A stretch of 64,000 bases of DNA from Spirometra erinaceieuropaei (GCA_902702965.1 CACRXP010000189.1:936447-1000446); one strand, 5' to 3'. Numbered from the stretch's first letter, positions 43,397 to 55,644 are shown. The notes: generated by a model from the sequence alone, not told the origin. Translations and numbers: made by a program.

Positions 43397-45390
43397 ACTA
43401 CATTACGTGACCTATCTCATGAAATATGATAAAAAAATTTGATGCGAGAACTTCTCGACGTCTTTAACACTGCCTCAATTTGCTTGGTCATCATTTTCAT
43501 TCAATGAAATATCCTTTTCTGGTTCAGTAATTGTGGTTGCGTAATTATATCAAACTAAATATTAATGCATTTTAGCGAAAATGGACATTGCAATTCATTC
43601 GCACAGTTTCCTATGCTAATGCGAGTCCTTGACTCCATTTGTGCATCTAAGCGAGTTTTTCATTGAACGGAAAGTATTTTACCCGTAAGAAATTTAATAA
43701 ACACATTTAGCCGGACTTAAAAAATTATTTTATATGCGATGCTAATCGCGGTAATCGACTTGTTAACGCAAAGGTTATTTTAAGAAAACCAGATGTTTTA
43801 TCAATTCCTAAATGTCAAATTAGCATATCTGTGCAATTTGATGCCCTGAAGTGCAGTAATAATGCAGACAAGGGTCTTACGTTTAAATGGGCTGGAATTG
43901 GTTTGCCGTTTAGACAACTCTGCCTGATGTCACATAAATGACCACCATCGGATGGTCGTTTCCAGTTTAAGACATATTAAACAGTACTTATTGTGTAGTT
44001 TAGCTTCTGCAGATATCTAATTCAGAGTTGGCACAGGAAACATATTTATAGTTTCAGCAAAATATCAGTATTTATATGTGGTCTCTGCCGTGCATCTATA
44101 AACGAAAAACGGAGTCTAAAAGCAAGAGAAAACAGCGCAAATGACCGCAGTATATAGAAAAAGGTGGGTTCTCGCGTTTACGTGTGATATATATTGGTAT
44201 TGTTTAGGAACTTGAAAGTAACAGACAAAAGTGTCAAATTTTTTCCTAGACTCACTGTTCAAAAATGCAAAGTATACAGAGATCTGTCAATGGAGTGCAG
44301 TATAAAAGCACTTCTTAAAGTTTACTTATTGATCGAAGACATATTCGTTGCTGACTTTCGTTATGGACAGAAATATTTTTCGAAAATGAAGTTTAATATT
44401 TGAATGTCTCTTCACATGTGACCCAAACGACCTTCTTCGTAAAAAGGATCACCCGAGCACTCATTACTTTCGTAAATGCATTCAAGAATAATCCTAATTA
44501 AGAGTTTTTAACAGACAGGTAATTCAGAATCTGTCTTTGTGGACGATCATGTGAAAGCACTGAAGATCATGAAGTACTCACCAATAGTTTGAGGCCGGTC
44601 TGAAGTTCAACGTAATCCAAAACGAATGCAAAGTGCAAACTAATTTAACGGAAGACAATTTCTCCCCCCAAACACTAAATGTGATGTTTACGATCACGCC
44701 TGTCAGTTCTATTAGACATCGCTCGGTCTGACTGCGTGTCGCCCTATGAAAGCTTTTGCTCCAAAGACGTCCTCATCGGTGAAATTAAGCAAAATCCCGT
44801 TAATGTTGTTGAACCCCAGTTCAATCAACACAAGCCAGTTAAGAATAACACGAATCCCAGAAAAACTGTTCTGGAATCTACACTCAGAATGTAGGCCGTT
44901 GACGAATCATCATTTACGAAGTTACACTAATTATGAACCGAAATTTAGATGTAAATGCCACTGATACACTATTGTTAAACGTTATTCTATTAGTGCGTTC
45001 ATCTTTACTACGTTTTTGATATGAAAATACATGATATACATCCAAAAACTAAGTTTACTAAATTAAGGCCATTTATGGCGTTTTCCGGATATTGGGCCCT
45101 TTAAAATAAATCGGCATTTTTAAACAATAAATAAATAATAAAATAATAAAATAAATAAGGAAATAAAAATAATAAAAATAAAATAATAATAAAATAATAC
45201 AATATATGTTTTGCAGGTGGCCGGAAAGGAGTTCATTCAAAAGCTGACATCCCGATGTAACTGAATTGTTTCGAAATTATGTTGCATGATGATAAATATT
45301 ACCACGTACATAGGCAATCTTTCCGAGTCCAAAACGCATCTTAGAAATGCGGTTAACAATTTAGGCGTTCGCACATCTACTGAACTTTCC
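43397..45390 (+). mobile_element. Long element E2, degenerate, once protein-coding
   Basis: The reverse complement of E1 over 43397-45130. Shared peptides in plus frames: VLSIPKCQIS and KCSNNADKG (~43795-43880), VQKCKVYRDLSMEC (~44260), DVYDHACQFY (~44690), SPYESFCSKDVLIGEIKQNP-like residues (~44740-44810), FTKLRPFMAFSGY (~45050). The left end CGTGACCTATCTCATGAAAT and the right end GTTCGCACATCTACTGAAC resemble foldback termini. 45225-45390 matches the outer right arm of foldbacks. An AATAAA-rich run at 45125-45200 separates the two. Coding is broken throughout. Family not identified. Confidence 0.65.
45120..45205. repeat. (AAATAATAAA)-type low complexity
   Basis: A/T-only run of AAAT and AATAA words inside E2. 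Confidence 0.9.
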
Positions 45391-45664
45391 AAAGAAACAT
45401 TTTCAGTAGAACTCGAAACAGAGGAAACTGACATGGTTGTTCCTAACAGAACCGAAGTGTCCTGGAAGGCAACAAATACGACGCAATTACTGAACTTCAA
45501 AAGCAACAACCTAATCAGCCACAAATGCAGTTGTATAAGGACGCTCTATTAGCGTGTAAACAAAATGCACTGCTTCGGGTCGGAAGACGAGATTGCCAAA
45601 CTACAATAAATTCGACGCGTATTTAATTCCAAATGTGCATAAAGAGATGAAGGGCTAAATTACA

Positions 45665-46489
45665 CGGACCCCAAATTTTGGCGAGCGCTTCCGTATGTCA
45701 GGAACGTTTCGAAAGCTGTCGGCCGCCATCTCGCACCACTTAGGGTTGGACGTGCCCATAGATCGGAGGCAACCATCAGGCGTCAGTTGATAAAACCAAA
45801 AAACCCACCGTCACGGCAAGAGACGTCTGGAGTCGTTTATCGGATATGGTGCAGTTGCGGACAAAGCAACTGCGTCGGAAAAACTGAAAGACAGCTCCGA
45901 ACACGAATAGCCGAACACGCTGCAGCCGTGCGGAGAAATGACGCCAGCTCTCAAGTTGCGGCTGATTCGACGAGATCCGGCCACACATTCAAATTCCACG
46001 AGGCCGAAATTCTCGTTTGAGGTGACAACTGCGGGAGCTTGAGTCATGGTTCGTTAGCTCCATTTTATGAACAAGTGCAACGACCTTCCCCTTTCATACT
46101 TGGTGCTGAGACTTTGTCTAGGCGGGGTAATTAACCACGCATGAAGCGCAAAGGCGAACTCCCTTCCCAACAACAAGGTCGGTGGTTTAGATGGTCGAAC
46201 AATCTTCCCACCAAAACCCAACAACCGTGATAAGATCGTAACAGTTAACGACGCGAATGTTGGCCATCAAACAGTCATCACACTAAGTGCAACAAGCCCC
46301 GATGTAGGGGGAGGGAGCTGTGAATGTTTAAAGGAATGTGGTAGGATGGCGATTGCATCCAATAAATACGGCAACTCCATGGGCGCGAACTACCCGCATC
46401 TGCTATTGTCTCTGACGATGGGTTCGTACAGGAATCCATAAAGTCAGTTGAATAAAGACCCTGCCCAAGCGATTGTGTCTTCTTCTTCA
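45665..46489 (+). mobile_element. PLE-1 copy
   Basis: It begins in KFWRALPYVRNVSKAVGR and runs through the GIY-YIG pseudogene, a deleted C-terminal part after TGA 46018, the 3' region, a weak TATA (AATAAATACGG, 46365), a hammerhead-like segment (CTGACGA 46412-46418, but GAAA changed to ATAA at 46438) and terminal TCTTCTTCTTC. Flanks show no clear target duplication. Confidence 0.85.
45673..46020 (+). pseudogene. GIY-YIG domain of PLE-1, longest open copy
   Basis: Open for 115 codons before TGA at 46018. HRSEATIRRQL links the RT end to SGVVYRIWCSCGQSNCVGK, LRTRIAEHAAAVRRNDASSQ, HTFKFHEAEILV. In the second catalytic strand tyrosine is replaced by cysteine (NCVGK instead of NYVGE), which should damage the nuclease. 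The first codon given is only where recognisable sequence starts. Confidence 0.8.
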
Positions 46490-46984
46490 GACATGTTTGT
46501 CTTTCAATCCGAAAATCCTATGCATCCACAACTGCATAATAACAGGCATGAATAATATCAAAAAAGACAAATCGGTTTACTGGAGGTGACGAAAAATTAC
46601 TACCGCTGCGCGGGAGATAATTGTGAGCAAGCTTCCTTCCTAGGCTGGTTCAAAACCCTTAAATTAGTTAGTCTTGATCCAAAGTAACTGTAGGTTTTTG
46701 CTCGAGGTTATTTTGCGCCAGCACAATTAGATTACTCTCACGTTCAATGCTGTCTGATCTCGCCACTTCATTAGATTTCCGTAGATAGAAAGATCGCCAT
46801 TTCGGTCAGAAATGTGTCCACGAAACGCTTGGTCATTGAGTTTTTCATTTGCATCCGTTCAGTGCTCTTCCGCTAGCATGTCTTTTCCTCCATTTGAACG
46901 AGTGTCTACCTGCTGCATGAGCGCAAATGAATGTAAAGAGACACGGAGAAAATATTCATTCAGAAGCAGTGCAGAATAATAAAA

Positions 46985-47125
46985 TGCGATCAGTGAAACG
47001 AGCAGGCTTGTTTACCTGACGTCACGGACTCACACTCTGAGCCATCATCATGGACAGCAATAGACACAACAGTAGTATGCCCAAGAGGGCTGCAGTATTT
47101 ATAGGATGCAATTATTATACCTATC
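46985..47125 (-). mobile_element. PLE-1 3' end
   Basis: Minus strand: CTATAAATACTGCAG (47105-47091), a decayed core (CATGATGATGG), TCCGTGACGTCAGGTAAAC. Only the promoter/ribozyme region remains. Confidence 0.6.
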
Positions 47126-48289
47126 AGAGAGAGCGGTTGCAACAGTCATTGCATAAAGTTCGACCAGCGTCAGTGAACAAGTCTGAGCACATTTTCCCCA
47201 AGTTATTACCACTGTTCGTAAGTTGTCTGATTTCTCAAAGTTCGCTGCTTTTACTAGACCTACGTCAATATACTGGTCTGATGAAGAATAATCGAAAACA
47301 TACGCCCGACAACTTAAACTTCCCCAATAAAGAAGTTGTCAATTTTACTACGTATGATATTTCACAAAAATTGCAACTCATGTACGCACAATCCTCAGAC
47401 GTTGTCGTCTCGTACGACTCATTCACCTGAGGACCTGAAGCGTTTTTCTTCTCATATTGAGGCGCACGAAAATGGTGACATTTCTCCGGCGATAAACTTC
47501 CTAAAAGACAGAAATTTCTTAAAGGTAACTGCCTAATTGGGCAATTCAATAAACGCTCCGACGTGGCGAGTATTTTGCTGAAACGATTATTACTTTCTGC
47601 TCTGTGGATCCTGAAACATTTCTTGACTGTATGCTTTTAGTTAAACATACTTTCAGCATCAGATACCGGATCCCATAAAATCCCACCATGCTGACACTAG
47701 GTAAGCTAGTCATCCTATGTCAAAAACCGGCTAAAACTCCAAAACCACATATAGTTACATATTTTGCTCACTGTGTCCTTTTTTCTCATCTGTGTTTGAT
47801 TTCTCGAGTTGGATGTCCAACTTCATAAAACTTATGCAGGTGAAATGAGTCCCACTATTCAAACCTGTAGATTGAAACTTGCTGTTCGATGACAACCTGA
47901 ACACAGAAGCTTCTTAGTTTTGTTCATGGGCAATTGCAGATACATCGTGCTTATAACTGATTGTTGCCACTGTCGGCTACTTCCCCTACTCTTTCCTCCA
48001 GAGTAGTATAATTGAGCAGACTTACAGGTGAGATCATGCACACTGCACTTATAAGTCAAGTTAATTCAGAGTAAGATCTCCAGTCTATCTACTGACATAT
48101 GTTCACGTCGTGAGCAGTATTGCATAAAAGACCGCCGACGCTTTTCAACAAGGGTAGCAACTGTGGTGGAATACAAACTGACATCCCGCTGTAGCTGAAT
48201 AGTTTCGACGGCTCTAGTAAGAATTTGAATCGGCTTGATGCACATGATCGGCGACCAACTGAATGGAACGTGTGGCATAAGTGCTGACT
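47126..48289. other. Unassigned interval
   Basis: A plus frame of 126 codons (47050-47430) overlaps the PLE end and has no known domain. 48175-48215 resembles a foldback right-arm block (CTGACATCCCGCTGTAGCTG). Confidence 0.35.
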
Positions 48290-48956
48290 GGAGGTCTGAA
48301 ATTTGTTTTAGGTCAGAAATGATTCCTTTGGAGCGGTTGTTCTGTTGACTGTCGTGCAACATACCCGAGATATTTTACTCAGGGCAGGATGCAGGTTTTT
48401 GGCATTCGCTCCGTTCCGCCGCCAGCAGAAACCACATCAGTCGAAAACGAGAACTTAAGTAGTGTTCACTTTCTCGTCAGATTTCAATTATTTTGCATAT
48501 TTTGGTATGTAGTATAGAAAACTGCATTAAAATATCATTCAATTATTCGGAACAAATAACTACTTTAGTGAACGTGATAATCTACGAATTGATAGCTGTC
48601 GGTTTAGAAGTCTCTAATTATTAGATAGTTTGCGATACTGAACGCTCAATCAAATAACATTATATATATATATATATCCACATTGTAATGTTCAATATAA
48701 AACATACAGCATAGTCAACATCTTTTACGAAGTTCTATTAGCATTTAAGGTTTCTTTGGATAGCATTAGGAAATATATGAACTCAATTACGCGGAAGATA
48801 TACAACCTGTGGCTTTGACAGCACAAAACATAGGCGCATTGACAGGTCGGGTTTCAAATTACTTAGAAGTTGGATTATACCATTCATTTATCATTATTGC
48901 ATCTAATGTCTACTCGAAAACGCACGTTGGAACTTTGAGTACCATTTCACAAAATA
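48290..48956. mobile_element. Foldback fragment F11
   Basis: GGAGGTCTGAAATTTGTTTT and GTGCAACATACCCGAGATAT open a left arm of the F6/F8 subfamily. (TA)n lies at 48661-48677. The right half is not recognised before F12 starts. Confidence 0.45.
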
Positions 48957-49840
48957 GGGCATTTGTGCTAACTTATGAAATGTTAACGGGAATCGTGAAA
49001 TGCGTTTTTGATCCGGAAAGATTATTAAGGTAGGGTTGCAAAATTAATCATGTTGGAACGTAATCCTATAATGGTTCAGTTAATTTAGAATGTTTGCTTT
49101 CAAAAAACCCCTTTCCGGTTGCCTGCAAAAACTACACCTCAAAAAAATTGCTTAAGGAGCATGAATTTTGACATTGATTTTCCATGCCTCCATAACTTCA
49201 AATGCATTTTTTAGAAGATTTACAGAAAGATATTTATTTTTTCGCTTATTTGGCAGAAATCTACGTCTACTTTCAATTTTATACTGGAATAAAATGTGTA
49301 ATTCGGTTGTAAAAAACTCTTCCAATTTCTGATTAACTATGAACCTGAACTGCCGCTTCATTTGCATCCACGGTTTCCAAGCTACAGGATGTATATTTTC
49401 TTTGTACGGTTATAAGAGGAGGACATATAATGGTTCATAAAATTTGGCAGTAGATTTGGACCGTTTTTGGACGGGCATTTCACGGTCTTTAAAATCTCAT
49501 AATAAGAAAATCTTTCAAAACTGATTAACACCCCTTATTCAAACATAAAATTCAAAAAGATGTTCCTTTCTGCCAAACGAATAAGAGGATGGATATTTTC
49601 ATGCAAGTATTCTATGAAATATATCTAAATTTTTAAGGACATTGAAAGTCAATGAGAAAAATGTGTTTTTCGTGGCCGGCTGACAGGAAATTCGCTCAAA
49701 GGGTTGGATCTCGAAGTAACTGATTTATTACAGGCTTATGCTCCACGGTAATTTATTTTCAAACCCTACCTAAGTAATCTTTCTGAGTTTAAAACGCATT
49801 CCACAATGTTGGTTACCACTTCATCAGTTAGTACAACTAC
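48957..49840. mobile_element. Foldback element F12
   Basis: Left GTGCTAACTTATGAAATGTT and ATCGTGAAATGCGTTTTTG; right AAACGCATTCCACAATGTTG and CATCAGTTAGTACAACTAC. Arms pair imperfectly. About 884 bases. Confidence 0.7.
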
Positions 49841-49869
49841 TGTATGTTGCCAAATCTGGTCATTTCCGC

Positions 49870-49960
49870 TAGACACTTGTTGAAGGGCCGGCTGATGACG
49901 GTTAGGGAGCCGGAGATGGCCCTTCAGGTATCTAGTGGTACCTCTCTCAGGCCATCAGTT
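49870..49960 (+). mobile_element. SINE tail fragment
   Basis: GGCTGATGACGGTTAGGGAG and CCGGAGATGGCCCTTCAGG are a diverged SINE tail. 49961-50709 is otherwise unassigned. Confidence 0.4.
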
Positions 49961-50709
49961 GCCATGATTTGACTGTGTCCTCAGGACAGGATGGGGAAAC
50001 CGAGAAATAGTCACTACGGTGTTATGAATGTCATTCGCAGCATATTATTGTCATCTGATAGGTTGTCGCGGCCCATGCAAGGACGGTTCTCGCTGGAAGC
50101 GGCGAAGTCTATCTCTCCTAGCCACGCACTCCTGAACCGCTTCGGAGACGACAAAAATCGAGACTAAAAACCCAGTGATCAAATGACGTAGAATGTACGA
50201 TAAACAGAACAGCATGCTTGACTGACAGGCCTTGCTTGAATGCGCAGAAGTTACATTTCCGGTAAACACCTATATCGCGTAAATGCGCTTCTTCTGTAGG
50301 AAGACGAGAATAAGTGAACTATCTGCGAGCATTCGTAGCCTGACACCGTTAGCCGACGGCCTTCCTCAATCGCCCGGCATTGAACACGGGGACGTCTTGG
50401 CATTAGGACAGTCGTCCAGGTGTCAGCTTGAGTGCGTGGTTACCAGTCGATTAGTATAAATGTTGTACATATATTTCAAACACTAGGCATTAACTTTTAA
50501 AAGGAAAGCATGTTTGCTAACTGCTTAATTATTCGCTACAGTTCATGGCCTCAAAGGGGTATATTTCAGTAACTGACGGCAACTTTAATAACCAGTTAAT
50601 TCAATGCCTATGCTGTTTTTAAAAAACATGAGCAATTGTACGCTATATTATCTGTGACAAAAACGGTCTGGATTGTTGATAGCGTCAAAGCATCTGGGCC
50701 TCTCTTAAA

Positions 50710-51615
50710 GTAGGTGTGCTTACGCCTAAAATATTAACAGAAATTCTGAAATGCGTTTTCGTTTCAAAAAGACTTCTTAAGTAGGGCTTTAAAACTCATC
50801 ATCATGCAGCATAATTCTACAATAATTGAGTTGCCTCGAGATGCTGTCTTTCGAACAAACAGCTTTTTGACCGCCTGCAAAAACCACACTCTGTAAAAAT
50901 GGCTGCTCACTTTGCATGCACGTTTCTCGTTGAATTTTGATAGCCTTAGTAATTCAATTATATTTCCTGGAAAATACGCATAAAAATATTCCTTCTTTTA
51001 CTTATTCGGTAGAAATTTACGCCTTATTCAAATTGTATACTCGAAGGAAAGGTTTATTTCGGTTTTCAAAAACTTTTCAATTTCCGAATTTTTTTGGACC
51101 CAAAATGCCGCGGGAAAAGTATGCATCTCTCTACGTTATGAAGGGGCATCTATATGTACATTATAAAATTTAGCAGTGGATTTGAGTCACACTGTTAACT
51201 TTACAAGGCACATTGTTAAATGCGGAGGCATGATGCTTTATAAACGGGCATTTCAAGACATTAAAAGTCTTATAATTAGAAACTTTTTAAGCGAATTATG
51301 CCCTTCCTTTATGAAGTCTCTACCAAATGAGTAAAACAATGAATATCTTTATCCATGTCTTCCATGGAATATAAGTGAATATTTAAGAGCATCAAAAATC
51401 ATCTAGAAAAATTCATGCTACGTAAGTATTGATTTTTAAATAGTGTGGCTTTTACAAGCGACCAAAAGAAGTTCGTTCAAAACCGGCATCTTGATGTAAC
51501 TGAATTATTTTACAACTAGGCTGCATGATGATTAACTTTAGAGTCCTTCTTTAGTAATCTTTTCGAATCGAAAAGCATTTCAAAAAGTCGGTTGACGTGT
51601 CATGAGTTAGCCTAC
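50710..51615. mobile_element. Foldback element F13
   Basis: Left GTAGGTGTGCTTACGCC, AACAGAAATTCTGAAATGCG; right GTTGACGTGTCATGAGTTAG and CCTAC. Arms pair through ATTTCCTGGAAAATACGC and CCATGGAATATAAGTG. About 906 bases. Confidence 0.75.
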
Positions 51616-51899
51616 CTTCTGTATGTACAAGCTGAAAAAGTAAGAAAAATTTTTATCGGACTTTGAAGACTAAGGCTGCAATAGATTGCTTTGTGTATAT
51701 AAAATGATACCTTTCGGGCAGGTTGAAGATTTTTAAACCTATGACAAGTACGCGGGACACAAAATGTGTGCCGCCGTCAGAAACGTCCAACTACTGACAT
51801 TAAAAAATAAAACTCAAATTAACCATTTCGAATACGGTGGTATGTAAACTACCATTCTGTGAATCCATATTCATGACCTAAGTACTGAACATCAATATC

Positions 51900-52460
51900 A
51901 ACCATCCGACAAGTCACAAACGACTTCGTCAACCAGTGCATACTCAAAGGAGATGAGAGAACAAGCTGCATTGGCCCGATATTTCCCAGGATACCGTCCT
52001 ATGTCAAGAACATCGTACCGGTCGCTAACCGCCTTCTCATGTTTTTTTGATGTTAGGATTTAAAGCCAACTGGAGACAGCTATCAGGCATCATTTACTGA
52101 GTGTGGAAGATCGACTGCCACGGCGGGAAACGTTTGAAATCTTTGGCCAGCTTTAATGCAATTGTAGGCCTATCAACTGTCTCGGAGATGCTGGAAAGTA
52201 CTATAAACGTGGACGACTGAACACGCGGCAGAATTGAGGAGGAACGATGACATCTCTCAAGCCACGGTCCACTGAACGGAGCAAGACCGAAATTCCCGCT
52301 GGATTGGACAACCGCGTAAGACGAAAGCTGCTTGAGTAAGGGTTCTCCTTATTAAAGTCCACTGATAAGTGCAACAACATTTTCCTTCACTACTCTGTCA
52401 TCGGAGCGAGAGAGTGAGTGACTAGTCATGTGGAAATTGCAAGAAAGAACTCTGATTCCA
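51900..52460 (+). mobile_element. Old PLE-1 copy
   Basis: FVNQCILKGDERTSCIGP-like start (51930-51980), then decayed counterparts of PSYVKNIVPVANRL, CGRRETFEIF, the GIY-YIG body, and CTGGATTGGACAACCGCG with the LLES block near 52325. Heavily mutated and lacking the ribozyme end. Confidence 0.65.
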
Positions 52461-52844
52461 ATGAGAGTAACAATGAGTCGAATGGTGAATAATTAACGTG
52501 CTGCTACCAGTCGACACTGAGTGAAACTGTGGGAATCGACGGACTCGGGTGAGCTCTCAGTTAAGTAATCACCACACAACGCGCGGTATACAGGTATAGC
52601 ACAGAATTTGCATCATATGCTGCGTTAGAGTGTAACTTCGAAACTCCAGACGATTAAATTTATTTTTTAATAAACACCTCTGCCGGAATTCGTCTTTTTG
52701 CTTTCATCAACAAGCAAGCAAGTAATAACGATGTCTGACTAATATATTATCATTGGCATAACTTGATCGACAGGTTCAAATCCGATTCAAAAATTCAAAA
52801 TCATTACACCAAAATTCGAATCACAGCTGCATTAAATCGGTAAC

Positions 52845-53060
52845 GCATGCATGAGGGCTACTAATCAGGAGACTGGAATGGCTATTTCCGGCTTATTAGC
52901 CGTCTTCAGCCGGCAGTATCCAACGCCGAGGTGTGGAACACCCTGGAGTTCGAACTCGCGACCTTTTGGTTTGAAGTCCAACGCCTCTAACCACTGGGCC
53001 ACGGGCTCCTTGTCCTGTCGGTTGCGATCGGATATACACAATAGTAAATGGGCACTCACC
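52845..53060 (-). mobile_element. tRNA-derived SINE, best-preserved copy
   Basis: Minus strand: leader AACCGACAGGACAAGGAGCC, A box GTGGCCCAGTGGTTAGAGGC (~52990-53010), B box GGTCGCGAGTTCGAACTCC (~52945-52963), a spacer, GACGGCTAATAAGCCGGAAA and tail CATTCCAGTCTCCTGATTAG. The A-to-B spacing is tRNA-like. It abuts foldback F14. Confidence 0.85.
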
Positions 53061-53067
53061 AATCGCG

Positions 53068-54015
53068 CTACGAAAATACGTTTTCGGGAAAGAATTACTT
53101 AAGTAAAGTAGTAATATGGACTATCACTTAAAAGAATTTTATGATATTTTGGATTAAGTAGGATGTTGGTTTTTAAGTGCACTTCTTTTCGACCTTGCTG
53201 TAGCAATTGAACCTGTTCGGAAATAACCATTTATACAATATGCATTTTGTACAGTAATTTTCAATATCCCTATAAATTAAAGTGCGTTTTGTGGAAATCA
53301 TGCACATAATAGTCTTTCTTATATTCATTCTATAGCAAATTGCATCTTTTTCAAACTTTTACGCGGTAAGGGCGCAACTTTCGATTGTGAAAAGTTTCCA
53401 CCGAGTGTTTCAAAACCGTCCAGTTTTTCTTCATATAGCATTATACCTCTCCCTTTATTAATGCACCCTATAAGGTATACAGTGTAATATGCATTCCCTA
53501 CAACAAACTGTAAGCTTTACATGTTATCTCCTTAAATCATAGAAAGAAATATGATTTTCCTTGCACGGAAAGTATCCACCATGCTAAATGACATCGCTAA
53601 ACGCTAATGCAATGGCTGATCTGGCTCAAACTTATTGGGGCATCAGTAAACTTTTTTAAAACCTTAATATACGCTTTCTTTTTATACAGAATGTGAAAAG
53701 GCCTAGTGTGCTACCAAATGACTGCGAAAAAGAAAATATCTGTGCATGTATCCTACAAAAGATAACTGAATTTTCAAGGGTGTCGAAAATCAATATCAAA
53801 ATGCATACTGTATAAGTTATTATTTTTAAACATGCGCGGTTATTGCAGAAGGTCAAAAATGAATGCATTTAAAAGCCAATCTCCTGCTTAGTCCGAAATA
53901 TCACAAGATTCTGCCACGTGATGATCAGTTTGCAATCCTACATAAGTAATCCCTCCGGACCGATGACGCATTACGGAATTTGGCTAACATTTCATAAGAT
54001 CGGTGAGTAACTGTA
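53068..54015. mobile_element. Foldback element F14
   Basis: Left AAATACGTTTTCGGGAAAG and TTTTAAGTGCACTTCTTTTC; right GCATTTAAAAGCCAATCTCC, GACGCATTACGGAATTTGGC and ACATTTCATAAGATCGGTG. F4 subfamily. The left terminus is lost at the SINE boundary. Confidence 0.7.
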
Positions 54016-54099
54016 GGTAACAGCGACCTCCAAATGAGCGTCTTTCAAACTCCTTACGTCCTCTAGAAGATGTCGGCGAGACCCTGATAATTTCTGCTT

Positions 54100-54900
54100 T
54101 AGTGGAAGCTTGCGACAGCAGAGACGATGGCTGGATGCCCAGCCAACCCAATTCCATGGTCACAGAAGGCGTTTAGTCAAGCCTTCTTGTTATCCCCCCC
54201 AAAGATTAGTCCTGCATATTCCCACGCGTATCCAACCTCGACGCATTACAGCAGCGAAACACAAACGCATCCTAGTGACACCATTCCCTTGCCCCCCTGA
54301 CCTCTGAACTAGATCACAATTTGTCCATCCTCTCTGGCATGTCCAGACAGCCCTCCATCCGCCTTCCCGCGTTTGTTGTATTTGGTTGTGTTTGACCTTC
54401 ATTCACGTTCTACGTCCTCTCCGTAGCGAATGGTACTGCACAGATTCACTGAAATTAAACGACCACTGACGCTTGTTAGCCAAATCAGTATGGTTAAAAA
54501 AAGACAAAAGAAAGTAGAACCTTAATCCAATCACCATCCACCTGATTAACAGCTGCCATTGGGTGCATGTCAATCCAGCCTTTTCCGTCATCGACGAAGT
54601 GTCAGTTGCGCACTCCAAACTCCTGCGCCAGAGGATAACTGCGAAGGTAGACGCGCTGGCCATAAGGACGGTCAGCGCCACCCTATTCTCACGGAAGACG
54701 CTCGTTCTAGACCCTCTACTGCTGGGGACAAAGCGAATCCCATCGACCATGCCGACTTGCATCAGTGAAACTCAATCGCATCTCAGTGACAAATTTGCCT
54801 AGTCCTCTGACCTCTGGACTAGAGCACAGGCACATTATCCTGTCTTTCAGGAGAATTCTCCAGCTCCTTCTACCATTATCGTAACATTTGAACGTGTTTG
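54100..54900 (+). repeat. Diverged duplication, ~510-base offset
   Basis: GACCTCTGAACTAGATCACA at 54299 recurs as GACCTCTGGACTAGAGCACA at 54809. The flanks (AAACGCATCCTAGTGACA against AATCGCATCTCAGTGACA) also match. Two old copies. No coding call. Confidence 0.5.
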
Positions 54901-55514
54901 ATCTCCTTTCACATTCTTCAGGCATTTCATGACGCCCATTACCGTTCAGGCAAGAAAACGCTGAATCATCCAAAATCAACCGGATCTGGTGCAGTTTCGG
55001 ACAAAGCAACTACATCGGAGAAACTGGGAGATTACTTCGTACGCGAATTGCCGAGCATGAAGCAGCAGTAGGCGGGAAGACGCTGGCTCTCAGATTCCGG
55101 CCATATTTTAAAGTTCCAAGAGGCCGAAATCCTCGCAAGGTGTGACAACCGCGTGAGCCGCGAGCTACTCGAATCATGGTTCTCAGGCCTGCAATCCATC
55201 AACAAGCGCAATGACCTCCCGGTACCATATTCCGTGCTGGGGTTTTCCCTGGCCAGGGGAATCAGTCACGTGAGGAGGGCGCGGGCGAGCAATTATCCCA
55301 GTGACAGTGAGCCAATTTGCCGAGCAATCGTTACGCCAGCACCCAGCACGAATGACGAAATCACGGCGATTAACGACTCGGACTCGGACTGACAAGCCAC
55401 CATCGCATCAATTACGATCCCAGCGGTGATTGCGAGAGCTGTTACTTACAGGACGCCTATGGTCTCACGGCAACCACGTGCTATAAATACTGCACTCCTT
55501 GTGCCACCAATACC

Positions 55515-55578
55515 TATATCTGCGACTGTCTCTGATAATGGATTCAAGTGAGAATCTGAAACGTCAGGCCAATAAACT
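55515..55578 (+). ncRNA. Hammerhead-like motif
   Basis: Stem II GGATTC/GAATCT covaries with GGGTTC/GAATCC of the 1334 copy. The core reads CTGATAA instead of CTGATGA, a change at an essential base. GAAA and CGTCAGG are intact. Confidence 0.55.
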
Positions 55579-55603
55579 TCCTGTTTCAGTGATCACATCT
55601 TCC

Positions 55604-55644
55604 TCTTCTTCTTCTTCTTCTTCTTCTTCTTCTTCTTCTTCTTC
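55604..55644 (+). repeat. (TTC)n tail of PLE-1
   Basis: Near-pure TTC repeats ending the PLE copy. Confidence 0.9.

Larger units (their letters stand above)
54975..55644 (+). mobile_element. PLE-1 copy with long TTC tail
   Basis: Starts in the GIY-YIG core (CGGATCTGGTGCAGTTTCGG) and runs through YIGETGRLLRTRIAEH-like codons. The C-terminal frame VSRELLESWFSGLQSINKRN to DEITAINDSDSD ends at TGA 55390. Next come TATA CTATAAATACTGC (55481), a hammerhead-like fold (CTGATAA 55532, GGATTC/GAATCT stem, GAAA 55558-55561, CGTC) and a 41-base TTC-type tail (55604-55644). Confidence 0.85.

Noticed and set aside
52940..53012. Functional tRNA gene
   Set aside because: A and B boxes are present but the acceptor stem does not close and the SINE tail follows; it is a tRNA-derived SINE.
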